Of a stretch of DNA of 64,000 nucleotides, positions 35,948 to 49,245 are shown piece by piece (the stretch's first letter is position 1; each line of letters starts with the position of its first letter). A model generated the notes under the pieces. The model had not been told where the DNA came from, did not search any database, and saw only the letters and a list, made by a program, of their open reading frames with translations. The position numbers were made by a program, and so were the translations under genes. Source of the stretch: Theobroma cacao (Eukaryota > Streptophyta > Magnoliopsida > Malvales > Malvaceae). The stretch is from the NCBI RefSeq assembly GCF_000208745.1, contig NC_030851.1:14921666-14985665 (forward strand), written 5' to 3'.

Positions 35948-38900
35948 ATGGCGGCTCCTTTCTCAACCCTGGTATATGTGTTTCCCTTAACTCTCTTACT
36001 TCATCTCCATTGATTTCCTTATATTTTTAACTTGTTTTTTTTTCTTTTGCAGTCAAATGTGGGTATGCTGTCAGGTACAAGAAGCCTGTCCAAGAACCCA
36101 ACACTTAGCCCAACATGTAATGCCGTGAAGCTTCCAGGAAAAGTCTCGATTTCTTCAAGCATTTCATTTTCTGCCGGCCTTTTCTCTGGGTCCTTGCGTC
36201 TTCTCCCTTTCACTTCATCCCCGAGGAATTCCCGTGTTCTCCGCCCTGTCCGAGCCAGTGCTGAGGTAGGTCTTTCATTATTTAGTATTAACTTATAAAT
36301 TATAAAATTACAGTAATAAAGCATTTAATCTGATGGTGTAGGTAGCAACTTTACAATCAAAAGTAACTCACAAAGTGTATTTGGATATAAGCATCGGAAA
36401 TCCGGCGGGTAAAGTTGCTGGAAGAATTGTGATTGGATTATATGGTGATGACGTGCCCCAAACAGCCGAGAATTTCCGTGCTCTATGCACAGGTTGTAAA
36501 TTGTTTTACTTATACACTTGAGTTTTAAAAATATTGTAGTAATTTCGTTTCAAAAAAACTTTTAATCTCTTCCCTAATTTAATTTCCAATTTTGTGCATC
36601 TTGTTTTAGGAGAGAGGGGCTTTGGGTATAAAGGTTCCACCTTCCATCGTGTCATTAAAGATTTCATGATTCAAGGAGGGGACTTTGATAAAGGAAATGT
36701 GGGTGCTTCTTTCAAGCTCTTTACGATTTTATGGTCTTTAGCATGATTGACTATGCTTTTGTTGTAATGGAAGCCTCTTTTCTCTTTCAATTAGATTATA
36801 ATAGAAACTTGCAAATCAATTCGTAGAATCAGATCGCAGTAATGCTGCAATGAATTAAGATTAATGTTTTTAAAATGTTGTCCTTTACTTTCTCTATCGT
36901 ATTGAACATTTTGTCTTCCAACAACATAATCTAGCCATCTTCATTGATGATAGCTTGATGCAATTCTCTTATTTTAGTTTAGTTCAACCTGATGAGCTTG
37001 TTAGTCTTCTCTTAGTGCAAATTAGCATTGCTCATGACACAAAAATGCATCCTAGCTAGCAGAAATTGATTTGACTTGTTATTTTGTCTGGAAAGAATAA
37101 TCTTCGGGTTTGATGTAGACAGACACATTCTGCTGCTTTTAGTCTGTAATTTGATTTTGCATAGAGAATACATCTCCTTTGATCAGTTAGGATATCTGTG
37201 GTCTCATAGAGTTGAAGGTTTACATCATCAGTTCATGATCATGTGCTCTCCTGGAATATGGCTAGAAAAGATGAAGCTCTTTGCATCTATTGGGATATTA
37301 GAGAAACTTTCTTATCAACAAGTTGGTAGTTGTTACCCGCACACTTGCATAATAATGCTCAACTCTACCTTGATTAATTTATAGAGGACATCCTTTACAA
37401 CCCTGTCTATCACTAGGCCTAAATGAGAAGCTTCAATATTCAGTGTAGTTTCTTCAGATGGTGAGAAATACATTATAAGCTTAGGTTAAGGTGTCTTGAA
37501 GAAGAAGCAAGATTTGTCTCCCCCCACCGCCTTCTTTCCCCCTCTTTAATGAATATTTAGTGTTGATCTTCTGAATGCTTATTACATAAAGTCCATTTTA
37601 TTTTTTGCTCCTGGAACCTCATCACTCGTGTTTCTCAGTACCTTCTTATGTACCTATTTTTTTTGCCTGGTCAATGACAAAAAATGCATGTGATGAAATT
37701 GATTACACATTTCATTTTAATTGTTTGGTTGTATGCCCCCTGATGCAAAACATATTTTATCACCTTTAAGGACTTTGCAACCAGCTGGAATATGCTTTTT
37801 CTTTAATCTATTTTCACCTTTCTTTTAGATTGAACATTGGCAATTGCCTTGGCAGATTCTTTAAAAAGTATTCTTTGCTTTTGCCAAGAAAATTCCCCTT
37901 TAATTGTGCCTTCTGTTGTCTTTTGCATGGTACAGTAGTATATGAGCTTCCAAGTAGATCTAGAGTGGAGGCATTTATCAGCTTCCAATTGCTCAATTAT
38001 AATGCAATGACATTTGAAATTTGTTGCAGGGAACAGGAGGCAAAAGTATATATGGTCGTACCTTCAAAGATGAAAACTTCAAGTGTAAGTTGATTCTTGC
38101 TTTCATATCATTAATGTGGCAATTTAGAAGTCAAACTATGCCACATCCTTGCTTTAGAAAGATTATGTAGAGGAAGATTGTTTTTCAGGATGATAATAAG
38201 GATCATCTAACTTATCAAGTTATTATCTTGTGATCCTCCTTTCATCAAAGACTTGAGCAGCAATCTCTGGCTAATAAAGTGTGCTGTTAATTAAACTATA
38301 GTTTGTCCGGAATTAGTGAGCAATGATTCCAAATTTCTGTCTTTTTGTTGTTCTTTTAAACTGCCTTTAATGCATCAGTTGCTGCATATTTCTGATATAT
38401 AGAATGCCTTGCAGTATCCCATACCGGACCAGGAATTGTTAGTATGGCAAATGCAGGCCCGAACACCAATGGCAGCCAATTTTTCATTTGCACTGTCAAG
38501 GTATGTTGATTCCTTTCTTGGTTAAACATCATTGCTACACGTCCACACAATGTTTTTGGGTTTGATGTTATCATCATAGTTTCACACACAGACACACACA
38601 AAACAAGGTAGACAAGTAGTAAAAACTGTTTTTGTTGTTCTTGCACCTCTCACTGGCTGGTGGCCCATTTTGCTGTAAATATCTATTGGAACTGCCATTA
38701 TTATGCTCTGTGGCATTACATATGTTAATTGGTACTCTTTAGTTGACAATATAAGCTGAAAGACTTGACATTTTCCTGACCAGCATAAAAGTGAATAGAG
38801 TTTTGCTAACAGAACATCTTGTTTATTGTGATTTAATGTTTATAGACATCTTGTTTATCTGCTACCAAGATCAATCCAGTGTCTCACATGTGGAAATCAA

Positions 38901-39565
38901 GTTCTGCTTCAATAAATCCCATTGCAAATATTACAATATAGAGATGACTTTCCTACGTCATTCAATACCATTCAAGCCTAAACTGTCTCAAGTTATCAAA
39001 TATCTATGTATTGTAACCAACATCTGATATTTACCTTGAATAGACAACAAGCATGTTAGAGGTTTCAATTGAAGTTTACTTTTTGGTTGCTGTCATTATT
39101 TTCTCAATCTTTATAGGTTGATTCCCTTGAGTTGAAATGGAACTTTTTGACTAGTTGTAATGAGTTATTGTAGTTGCATATGTGTCAATGTGTGTGTGTG
39201 CACACGCGTGCTTGCATGTTGGCTTGATGTTGATAGCTTATCGAATTCAGTTAGCAAAAAAGAAGAGCTACTCTTAGTGCTTGTCTGCGGGGTTAATGTT
39301 GATGGTCTATGTAATTCAGTTAGCAATTGTGGAGAGTTATTCTTGCAGTACAAGAATTGTCGTTCCAATGTTGATATATCTATTTATAATCTTTGCAAAA
39401 TTGCAGACCCCATGGCTGGATCAAAGGCATGTTGTGTTCGGGCAGGTTTTAGAAGGCTTTGATGTTGTTAAGCTTATTGAATCACAAGAGACTGATCGTG
39501 GAGACCGCCCTAGAAAGAAGGTGGTTGTCAGTGACTGTGGTGAGCTTCCCGTAGCTGAAACCTGA
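35948..39565 (+). CDS. CYP20-2: Chloroplast peptidyl-prolyl cis-trans isomerase, cyclophilin CYP20-2 type
   Basis: Cyclophilins catalyse cis-trans isomerisation of peptide bonds before proline. Coding exons are 35948-35971, 36053-36265, 36342-36492, 36610-36698, 38030-38084, 38415-38500 and 39407-39565. All introns have GT-AG ends, and the 777 bases give 258 aa plus stop, close to the roughly 259 aa of Arabidopsis CYP20-2. Residues 1 to about 78 are rich in Ser, Pro and Arg with few acidic residues, a plastid transit peptide ending near VRASAE. The cyclophilin domain follows. The catalytic set is intact: Arg143, Phe148, Met149 and Gln151 ([15 protein letters not shown]), [14 protein letters not shown] around 188-201, Trp209 and His214. 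The start ATG opens an 8-residue first exon. CYP20-2 has been linked to the thylakoid NDH-photosystem I assembly in Arabidopsis; a similar role here is inferred. A hAT transposon sits immediately upstream. Confidence 0.95.
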
Positions 39566-39900
39566 TTCTAGCTGCTTACCTTTGTTTTTTTTTTTTCCCC
39601 AAACTTCGGACTAGTTTTCCAAATTTTGAAAAGGCTCTAGCTTAACCGAGTTTTGATTTTCTAGAGAATGCTTTTCTTCTTAATCACATGTCTGAAGACG
39701 AGAAACTAAGACTCAGTTATAGAAATTATCACCTTGTCAAACATTATACTGTATTATTGAAATGATTGAGCTAGTCAATGGATGGGATGGCAATGGTTTG
39801 AGCCATTTGGATATTGGAACGGACGAAAGAAAAATTGAGCCCGCTTGCCTGAGAGGAGAGCTTTGGTGTGGTGCGGGCGTGCCGCCAGGCCTGCAATCAC
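39566..39900 (+). other. 3' flank of the cyclophilin gene
   Basis: Contains the likely 3' untranslated region, T-rich at first. No second gene is visible before the MITE at 39901. The last 90 bp are GC-richer and hold no recognisable feature. Confidence 0.4.
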
Positions 39901-40350
39901 TAGGGGTGAGCGAAATTGAATCGGATTAATGATCCAATCGAATGTAATTTGAATAAAATAATTTAATTCAATTAGTCTATTAGGTTTATTTGTTCAAAAA
40001 ATTTGATTTAATTGATTTATTTGATTAGTTCTCATTTTTAAATTGAATATATCAAAAGATTAAATTAATATATATAAATTTATATAAAAATATATATTTT
40101 TAATATTAATATTAATTTCATATTTTATAATTATTGATGAAATTTATAAATTTTAATATTGTAATTTTTTAAAAAAATAATGATAAATTTTTAATTTTTC
40201 TGATTTAAAATTAAGCTGATCGAATCAATTTAATATTTAATTTTTTTTTAATATTTGATCTATTTTAATTAATTTTTTAAAATATTTAATCTATTTAATC
40301 TTTTGAAAATGACGGTCTGGTCCATTGAACTATCTAATTGCTCATCCTTA
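39901..40350. mobile_element. hAT-type MITE (450 bp)
   Basis: The ends TAGGGGTGAGCGAAATTG and, on the complement, TAAGGATGAGCAATTAG are terminal inverted repeats of the same type as the element at 51399. The flanking 8-mers GCAATCAC and GTGATAAC match at five of eight positions, so the duplication has decayed or the ends are slightly off. The interior is very AT-rich and non-coding. Confidence 0.65.
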
Positions 40351-41761
40351 GTGATAACTATCTAATCGCGTTTGGCAAGAAGGGTCTGACACGGTCGCGG
40401 CACTTCTCATGGGAGAAAATCAATTGGGCAGAACTCTCCCTTCCTGTTTAACCCTTGCCCCCTTTATATTTTTATCCCATGAAACCGTTCATGTGTCGAG
40501 TGTAGGCTTGAATTTTAAGTTTGAGTTCGGCCAATTATCTTCTATATTAATGAATAATATATATTTACTTAATTTTAATTCTAAAATATAAAAATTATTA
40601 TTTAATTTTAATAATAAATATAACATATATAAGTGGGTCAAGCTTGGTTCGAGCTTAAGTTTTCAATGTGTCATGCAGGTTTGACTTGGCTCATAAATAT
40701 TTTTATTCTTGTGTTCCTTTTTTTCATTTTTTTTATTTAAAGGATTTCACATTATTTATTTGTTTAAAGTAAAAAATAAATTTATATAAATATGTGATAA
40801 ACAAATAAATGAGTAAATAATAAAAGAAATTGAGTAAATATGTAAATAAAAATATTATTAATAATCAAATAGATTAGTAGTAAGTAAACAAAAAATAATG
40901 ATTTTTTTTATTTAAGGAAGAGAGATTTAAATCTTACTTTTTAGAGAAGGAGATCAAGTATTAATCAATGAGCAAAATGCTCAAGTGCAAACAAAAAAAT
41001 ATGATATTCATAATTCATTAATTCATTAGTTGGATATATAATAATTAACTATATTAATATTGTTTTGTTCATTTAAATGTGTAAATATATTTATATGATA
41101 AATATAATTAATTATATAAATGAAAAATAGTTAAAGCATTGTGATTAAAAATATACAAACATATGATTACGTAAATAAATAACTAAGTGAATAAATAGCC
41201 ATTAAATATATAAATGCATGAATAAAAATGCATAAATAATTCATTTTTGTAAAAAAAATATAATATACTAAATTGATTTGTGTAATAATAATAATGATAA
41301 TCATTTTGAAAACTGACCAAGAGTTGAATTGATTTGCGTAATTTAGAAGTGCGAGAGATATCCCTTATGTCTCGTGCGAAAACGGATATACACCCAGGAT
41401 TATTTGGTAAACAATCTGATGTCTCATAAAGATAAATTGTCCCTATAAGTGCTTACGGAAGCATACCTTATTTGGTAACTTTGTACATAACATATCAGCT
41501 TTTCTTTATGGTCATTTTCTCTTATGATGTTATCGTCAGCGTTGATTTTATCAAAAGAATATATGATATTTCAAAGTTGGATTCAATTTCAGTGCTTTGA
41601 AGCTGGTACGCATTATCTATATTTACTGGGCTCATAATAAATGGTGCGTTTGAATGGGCATGGCCCACTTTGAGCTCAAATGCTTGACTAACATGGATTG
41701 GGCACCTCACCTCAGTACCAGCCTCTGTGTGTTTACCAAGCCTGATCAATCAAAACCCTAA
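40351..41761. other. AT-rich intergenic DNA
   Basis: No gene, RNA or repeat boundary could be recognised. The stretch 40540-41320 is extremely AT-rich. A more mixed segment at 41340-41755 has no frame or motif I can name. Confidence 0.4.
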
Positions 41762-43126
41762 GGTCCGTTTGGTTAGGGGAATAGCTAAGCCATTCTCTTT
41801 CTATTCTTTACAAAATTTTATCCTTTTATTTGGTTTGTATGTAAAGAAGGAATAGCCATTTCAAAAAGAATGGCTATTCTTTAAAATTGGGTAAAAGCTT
41901 GAAATAGCTAATACCATCTTTCCCCATGGTATTAGCTATTTCACATGGGAATAAAATTTAAATATTTTGGATTAAAATGTCCTTATTTGTTTTTAAAATT
42001 ACAAACTTAAACTTATAAAATTAATATTTTTAATTAAAATTAAAAAATTATTAATATTTTCATATTTTAATAATTATATATTTAAATTATAAATAAAAAA
42101 TTAATTTTTTAAAATATTAATTTTTAAAATTATTAAGTAAAATTTAAATCAAAAAAATGAAAAATGCAAATAGAGAAAAATAAATCTTATTATAATAAAA
42201 AGGTTAAGTTATTAATTATATATTATAAAATATTTTGAATTTAAAAATTAATTAAAAGTATTAATATTTTAATCATAATAATATTTAAATTATAAATTAA
42301 ATTACCAATTATTAANNNNNNNNNNNNNNNNNNNNNNNNNNNNNNNNNNNNNNNNNNNNNNNNNNNNNNNNNNNNNNNNNNNNNNNNNNNNNNNNNNNNN
42401 NNNNNNNNNNNNNNNNNNNNNNNNNNNNNNNNNNNNNNNNNNNNNNNNNNNNNNNNNNNNNNNNNNNNNNNNNNNNNNNNNNNNNNNNNNNNNNNNNNNN
42501 NNNNNNNNNNNNNNNNNNNNNNNNNNNNNNNNNNNNNNNNNNNNNNNNNNNNNNNNNNNNNNNNNNNNNNNNNNNNNNNNNNNNNNNNNNNNNNNNNNNN
42601 NNNNNNNNNNNNNNNNNNNNNNNNNNNNNNNNNNNNNNNNNNNNNNNNNNNNNNNNNNNNNNNNNNNNNNNNNNNNNNNNNNNNNNNNNNNNNNNNNNNN
42701 NNNNNNNNNNNNNNNNNNNNNNNNNNNNNNNNNNNNNNNNNNNNNNNNNNNNNNNNNNNNNNNNNNNNNNNNNNNNNNNNNNNNNNNNNNNNNNNNNNNN
42801 NNNNNNNNNNNNNNNNNNNNNNNNNNNNNNNNNNNNNNNNNNNNNNNNNNNNNNNNNNNNNNNNNNNNNNNNNNNNNNNNNNNNNNNNNNNNNNNNNNNN
42901 NTATAAATAAAAATTATTTTTATCTTTTTATTTTCTATTTTTTTCTTATTCTAAAGTTATTGTTATTAACCAAATACTGTAATTAATCATAATAATTATT
43001 TTTATCCTATTTCATTCATTATATCAAATTACGTAATACTTATTCTATTTTATTCTCATCTCATTTTATTTTCACATAATAATTATTTTATTTTATTTTT
43101 ATTTATTTCGTGAACTAAACATGTTA
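41762..43126. mobile_element. PIF/Harbinger-like (Tourist-type) MITE with a gap
   Basis: The left end GGTCCGTTTGGTTAGGGG and right end GAACTAAACATGTTA are roughly inverted and TAA lies on both sides (41759-41761 and 43127-43129). The left part also contains GGAATAGCCATTTC and GAAATAGCTAATACC inverted repeats. The sequence resembles the element at 53122-54004. Its middle is an assembly gap of 586 bases. Confidence 0.6.
42316..42901. other. Assembly gap
   Basis: 586 undetermined bases inside a MITE, in very AT-rich flanks. Confidence 0.99.
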
Positions 43127-43129
43127 TAA

Positions 43130-44032
43130 GTACACGTCGCTTCTATTCCTGCACCTATAACCGCACAGCCTTGTCTGCCTTGTTTAGTAGACAAGGATCT
43201 AGTATTGACCATATTTTAGACTTGAGAAAGAATCACCTACGTGAATCTGCGCCCTTGTTTGGCTACAATTTTGGCCACCTTGACGGAGGGAGGGGGAGGG
43301 GGTGTCATCCCAATCTCCTAATGACAGAAAAAGATACGGCGATACACCCTCAAAATGGGTCAAGTCTCAAGTCTTGGAATTCAGAGCATTAGGATTTACT
43401 TATCAGTTGGTAGTAGTAGAGCCAATTTAAGTTAAGAGACGAAATGGCCGCAGTTGCTAGGAGTAGGACGGATCATGGAAAGACTGATTGGGCGAGTCTG
43501 ACTTTCTGTGGCTTTTGCCAGACAAATTACCGTTTTCAAATCTGATTTAAAATTGGCCTGGTCCCAGAAAGAGTGCATTAACCATTTGCAGACTAGAGGT
43601 TGGACTCACTATGCCAACGCTCCTCTGTCCTGACACGAATCGTGCGGTGAGATGGACCAGGAAGGAAGATGTCAGAGGGGTGGGGTCCACCTGACGACAT
43701 GGACCCCACGTGTACCTGACGGCTGCCACGCCTAGCGACTGGAGGGGCAGTAGAAAGCGACGGATCGTGTGGGCTTGTAGTTGCGTAACGCCTTCCCGGT
43801 GAGAATTCAGATTCTGTCGGTGTCCTTTCCCTCCCTCTGGCAATTGCCTCGTATAAGTGCACATTCATTTTCATGTTAAGGACCTTTTTTCTTTTGTCCT
43901 TTTGGCATTTTTACTTTCTTCTTTTATCGTAATTACACTTGTCAATTAAGAAAATTGGTCTTGCTGGAAATAAACAGCAAGGATTCGAAACACGACCAGC
44001 CTCAACTTTTTAAATTAACTCCCCCAGTTTTA
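43130..44032. other. GC-richer low-copy segment, no gene recognised
   Basis: Unlike its surroundings, this segment is not AT-rich, especially at 43600-43860. It contains a perfect 10-bp stem GTGGGGTCCA/TGGACCCCAC (43680-43689 and 43700-43709) overlapping a G-box CACGTG (43707-43712) and a GTGGACCC motif on the minus strand, the consensus bound by class II TCP factors. Two overlapping minus-strand frames of 90-105 codons cover it but match no family I know. It could be a relic promoter or exon. Confidence 0.35.
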
Positions 44033-44179
44033 GGCTCCGTTTATTTCGTAAAAATTAATGTCCTTATTTTTTAATAATTATGTCAATGTTACTATTTTGC
44101 TAGGAATGCAAATTTTTTGAAAAAAGTAACCAAACGACATTTTCAGAAAATTATTTTCATTTCGCAAAACAAACAAGCT
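44033..44179. mobile_element. Small Tourist-like MITE (147 bp)
   Basis: The ends GGCTCCGTTTATTTCGTAAA and, on the complement, AGCTTGTTTGTTTTGCGAAA are terminal inverted repeats. TTA is duplicated on both sides (44030-44032 and 44180-44182), as for PIF/Harbinger MITEs. Confidence 0.7.
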
Positions 44180-44182
44180 TTA

Positions 44183-44556
44183 GTTGTTTTTATCGTTGTT
44201 CTTATTTAATACTTCTTTATCAAATTGGTAGCATTACTCAAAAACTTTTTGCCTTTTAGTTTTGATTGTAACAAGCATCTTAATTACTATCAATGAATCA
44301 ATAACCAGGCCGGGTGAGGATGCAATAATGTCACAAGTTCATACTTAGACATCACATCCTTTAAGCACGTATCATGAGATTGCAACAAAAAAAAATGTAG
44401 ACTAGTTTATCAAAAGCTTATTAGTTAATTGCTAAGTTATTACTCTCTTTCTCTTAGCTAAATTCTAAGAAATAGCTTCTTTTTTAATGATTTTTTTTAA
44501 CTTTAATCAACATTTTCAACAAGTTATTACTTAATTTCTATTATACATATAACTAC
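44183..44556. other. Intergenic, nothing recognised
   Basis: AT-rich DNA between a MITE and a solo LTR. No gene or repeat boundary was seen. Confidence 0.4.
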
Positions 44557-46384
44557 TGTTGGGATAAACCCTACAGTCAATTGAAATTGATTAAGATTTG
44601 GTTTCAATTATGCAAAAATATCATTCATATTGAATGATTAGAGGTTTTTCTTCATTAATAAGATGTGAATTATAATAGGTTATAAGTCTAATTGGATGAA
44701 GTCCACGAGATTAATATGCCTTGCAAGGAAACTGTAATTGATTGCACTTATGAGATCTTTATACATCAAAGCATAATCCCTAAATGTTCTTGATAGATGT
44801 ATTATTGAAACTCGACACCAATGATACTTAGAGATTGTTATATTCTATATTTCTTACTTGGAAAGTAAGCAACCGATCTTGTAAATTGAAATATATAGAT
44901 ACTTGAAACTAGAATATATGTGTTTGCCTAGGAGAGCAAATTCACTGAACATGACCCATCATGAGAAGTGTATTTAGTATTTCACTCAAGTGTCTATGCA
45001 ATACTTCTCATGTGTCAGTTGTGTAAATACTCCCTAGACTTAATACACCATGTTGTCTTATATGTAGAGTATTATACCTTTATTTCATTCGTACAGGTGT
45101 CTAACCAAGGATGCCAAAACATGATGCTTTTAGGTATAGCAAGTGAAGGTAAATGAGTGATCCAAAAAAGAATCATCACCCAAAGTGATTTAGGAGACAT
45201 ATCCTAATAGTTCTTAGTTGATATTGGCTTGTTGAAGCCTTTAGCTAAGGCGACTTGAAGATTATGAAAAAGAGTTTCATAAGTCTCTATAAAACCAATT
45301 ATCTAACTTCAAGAACGAATATGGAGATCAATAAGAGTAAACACTACATCATACTCTTATTATTTCAGGGATATATGATGAGGGAATGAATTACACGGAT
45401 GGATTATACACTAAAAGGTTGTCAAAGAGCCCTTTGACTCTCATAACAATTGGGTGACCATAATGCATTGCTAGATGCTAATCTTGGTCTATGAAATTAA
45501 ATTAATTAATTTAATAAAAATTATAATTCAATTCTGTTGCCAACATATTAGGAACCTAATGGGTCACACACAATAAGTTGCATTATGAATTAAACTGGGA
45601 ATGTAATGATTTAAGTTGGACTTAAATCAGACACTTGGTTTTTAACTTCTAAAGACTTAATTAAAATAGTTTAATTAAGTATAAGACCAATATTATAATT
45701 AGTTATAATATTAAAACCTTAATTACAAACAAATAAAGTCAATTAAATTTAATTTTAATTTACAATGACTTAATTAAAAAGGTTTAATAAAGTTTTGGGC
45801 CAATATTATAAAGGTCATAATATTGAGGCCTTATTTGCAATTTAAGAAGTTAATTAACCTAAATACAAATATCATTTTTCAATAACTCCTCATAACATAA
45901 GTGAAACACACAAGTTAGATATTTGAGTCGTTAGAAAACTAACAAGAAAGCCTAGCTGCACACTTTCTTGAGTGACTTGAAAAATAGTTTTCCAAATTTA
46001 TGATTCGGCTAGGAGGAGTGTGATTGTGTGGAGAGGATAAGTTGTTATCCACCTTACTAGCATAAAGTCATAGTTGAGAAAGCTTCCTCTTTGTGAAGGT
46101 TTAAGTTCAACCATGTGTGCAACCGTTGGAAGCCAATCATTTGAATGACTTGGATTCTTTGCTCCCTTTGTGATGTTACTGGGTTGGATAAAGAAGAAGT
46201 ACCATCGTGATAGCCACATCACTTGGTAAAGGTAATTTTATTTTCTTATTACTTTTCTTATAGTTTTATTTGTATTAAAACCACCAAGATGATCCATGGG
46301 TGGCGGCATGACATGGTATGTTTAAATTTTTATTTTTCATTGTGTATGATAATTGTTATCTCTGAGTTTCATGCCATTCTAACA
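44557..46384 (+). repeat. Copia-like solo LTR (about 1.8 kb)
   Basis: It starts TGTTGGGATAAACCC and ends ATTCTAACA, giving TGTT...AACA inverted ends. Sequences such as TTGAAACTCGACACC, TTACTTGGAAAGTAAGC and GATGATCCATGGGTGGC are of a type I know from copia-class LTRs. The flanks ACTAC and GTTAT do not form a target duplication, so the borders or the solo status are uncertain. No coding frame. Confidence 0.5.
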
Positions 46385-47006
46385 GTTATTTCATTCAAAG
46401 TTTTTAAAATATATATTTTCTTCATATTTTAATTAATGATAAATATAAAGAAAAGAATATTAAAGTTGAAAATTTTTAATCAACAAAAGTCAAAATGTGA
46501 CAAATTGATGGTAAATTACTATTAAAGAGTAAATGTGATTTGAAGGTTTCTATTTTGGTTTTTTTTTTTGTATCCTTATTTTCATTATGGTAAATACGGG
46601 AGGATTCTTTGTCATGGATTTGCCTAGTAGAAAAATACTAATAATCATATATTTTCATCCTTTAAATTGTTTCAGCCTCCTATTATTTGGTAAAAGGTTA
46701 AAATGTAAAGTCTAAAATATCATTTTATTTAAGGTAATGAACCAAATTCACCATTAGATTTTGAATGGATACAATTTTAATAATATTTTTTTAATCTAGT
46801 TAAAAAATTATTGTCAAAGAAATATTTTGTAAGAAAGAATAAGAATATTTTACCATTACCATTTAGCTATTTTTGAATTTAATTAGAAGTATAATGTTAA
46901 AATTAATTACATCTATGCAAAAATGATGAGCTATAAATCATTACCTTAATTTCAGTAATAAATTTGAATGTTATCTTATCTCATTCTCTGTAACTAGTAA
47001 AAATCC
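46385..47006. other. AT-rich intergenic DNA
   Basis: No gene, RNA or repeat end recognised between the copia-like LTR and the MULE-like element. Confidence 0.4.
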
Positions 47007-48588
47007 TTTGGTCAAGTTATGCAACTAGTTCTTATATTCTACTAAAATGGTGAATTTAATCTATATACAATAATTTGTAAAATTAAGTCACTGTACTTTT
47101 GAAAATTGACAATGTCAATCCAATCATTAGTGATATCAAAATTTTTCCACTATTTATACTAACATGGCATTTAACTGTGTTAATGTGATTTTTCTTACTG
47201 ACGTGACATTGAATTTAATGACATGACAATGATGAAGTGACATTTAATTAATGATGCAATGATATTGATAAGATGGCATGACCAAGCACTGATATGGATT
47301 TTTTAAGGGTTGACATGAAAATGTCCAATGTGAGGTTGCAATATGGAATTTATTACTGCTAAATGGAAAAAAGGCCTAAACTACCCAAACATGCCCTAAA
47401 CATAAGATTACCCAAACAATTTCTTCTTTCATAAATTTTCCTTGATCGCTACAACATACTTTTCATTTCAAGTTTCCATTCGATTTTCTATTTCCATTTT
47501 CGCTTTCGATTTTCTAGTCTGATTAAGGTTTAGGGAGACATCAATGGTTCATTTTCCATTTTATTGATTTGAGAGATAATCAAGAAAAATCAAATAAAAG
47601 GTCTAAAGATTTATTTGGATTTTTTATTCATCTCGATAGGTTTGTCCAAAAACTTCTTTGGATTATTTATTTTGGGTTTTCCTATTTGTGGTCCTATAAA
47701 GTAAAAAAACTAGATCTAACTAAAACCCTACAACAAAAAGACTAAATTGATCACATTTTCATCCTAATCACTATTTTTATCCCAAAAAGAAGCCCAAATT
47801 TGTATTAATAAGGGTTTGCAATTTTGATCTTGCTGGGTTGGGTCGCTTCCTCAATGACCCATATTCCCACCTCATCACCACCCCCACATTGGAAAAACCC
47901 ATCAAAATTGGACCTTATCCTTTAGAAAGCTAACCATTTTCCCTCATTCTTTAGGCCCCTATGCATTCACCTATGAAACCAAAAGCCTTAACAAAACAGA
48001 TGAAAAGATGGAGAAGGAAGGAGACAAAGTCGCAATGGGAGCAATTGGCCTCCATGGTGGTGCAAAGGAAGTTAAGGCATGGGCTTTTGCTATAGTGGCT
48101 AGGATGAAGAACTTGAGATTTGTGATGGTGGAGAGAGAAGCAATGCACCTAAAGATTGCGGCCTTTATGTTGTTGATGGAAAGCTAATAGTTTTAGGTGA
48201 GATTGTAAAAAAAAAAAAAAGCAGATCAATAATACAAATCAAATTTTGAGATTTAGAGAAAGAGTGTTGTGAGACAAAAAAGAATGAAATTTCTATGCTC
48301 CATAATTTGAAGCAAGTTCAAGTTACATCAACGCCTAGAAATTTATGTCAGTGCTTGGTCAGTCCCACATCAACATATTTTTTTTTTTACTATTGAATCA
48401 TCCGTGAAATGTCATGTCATCATATTCAATGCCACATCAACAAGAAAATGCCGCGTCAATATAAATAATGAAAAATTTTAACACCGTTAATGATTGAACT
48501 AACATTGTCAATTTTAGAAAGCATTGTATAGGGGTTAAATCCACCACTTTGAAAAGGTGCAAAGTATAATTGCATAATTTGACCAAAT
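47007..48588. mobile_element. MULE-like non-autonomous element with long terminal inverted repeats
   Basis: The left end TTTGGTCAAGTTATGCAA and, on the complement, the right end TTTGGTCAAATTATGCAA begin long imperfect inverted repeats. They continue through AAATTGACAATGT, CAATCATTA and AAAATTTTTC and extend for about 150-300 bp. The interior (47340-48300) includes a stretch with moderate GC and a purine-rich block at 47998-48180 but no protein I recognise. Long terminal repeats suggest a Mutator-like element. A 9-bp target duplication was not found. Confidence 0.6.
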
Positions 48589-49245
48589 CACTTTGATCAT
48601 CTCATTAGATTTATCATGCTTTTTTTTTAAAGAAAAAATCAAAAAACAAATAGATAATTAAGTATTGTTTGTTTCACAACAATGAAATTTCAATAAAGAG
48701 CTGCAAAAAAAAAAAATTTGTAAAAGAAACCAATTTCTGTTGTTTGGTAAACTTGTTGACAAATATTTTTTGATGTTTGACTTGCATGGAAAATTATCAA
48801 TGCCACCATCTCCTACAACTATCATAAACAAAAGCAATTGACTAACTAACAAAATATCCACAAATCTGGCAAATCTAAATCAAATATCTCAATTAATTAA
48901 CAAAAATTGAAAAAAAATTGATGATGTTGTTGAAATTTGAGATGATGTGCTAAGATGGAATTGGGTTTGTGAAGTTTAAGAAAGAGAGAGATAAAGAAAG
49001 ATTTGAGATGAGGTTTGGGTTTGTTAAATTTGAGTAAGACAAACTACAAAAAAAGAAAAGAAATAGGGAAACAAGAACATTATTACCATGTTCGACCTTG
49101 GGGTTGTAAAAGAAAAGAAGAAGGAGCTAGTAGGAGTATTGATAATGAAAAGGGAGAAAAAAGGAGAATGAAGTTATTCTTATGTGAAGTTAAGAGGGAC
49201 ATAAAGGGAGGAAGAGCTTATGGTCACTAATGATGAAAGGGAAAA
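48589..49245. other. Intergenic, nothing recognised
   Basis: AT-rich DNA followed by a purine-rich stretch (48970-49200) without a recognisable gene. Confidence 0.4.

Noticed and set aside
43547..43874. Two overlapping minus-strand frames of 93 and 105 codons
   Set aside because: Two frames open at once in GC-rich DNA, no domain recognised and no splice partners found. Kept only as an unexplained segment.
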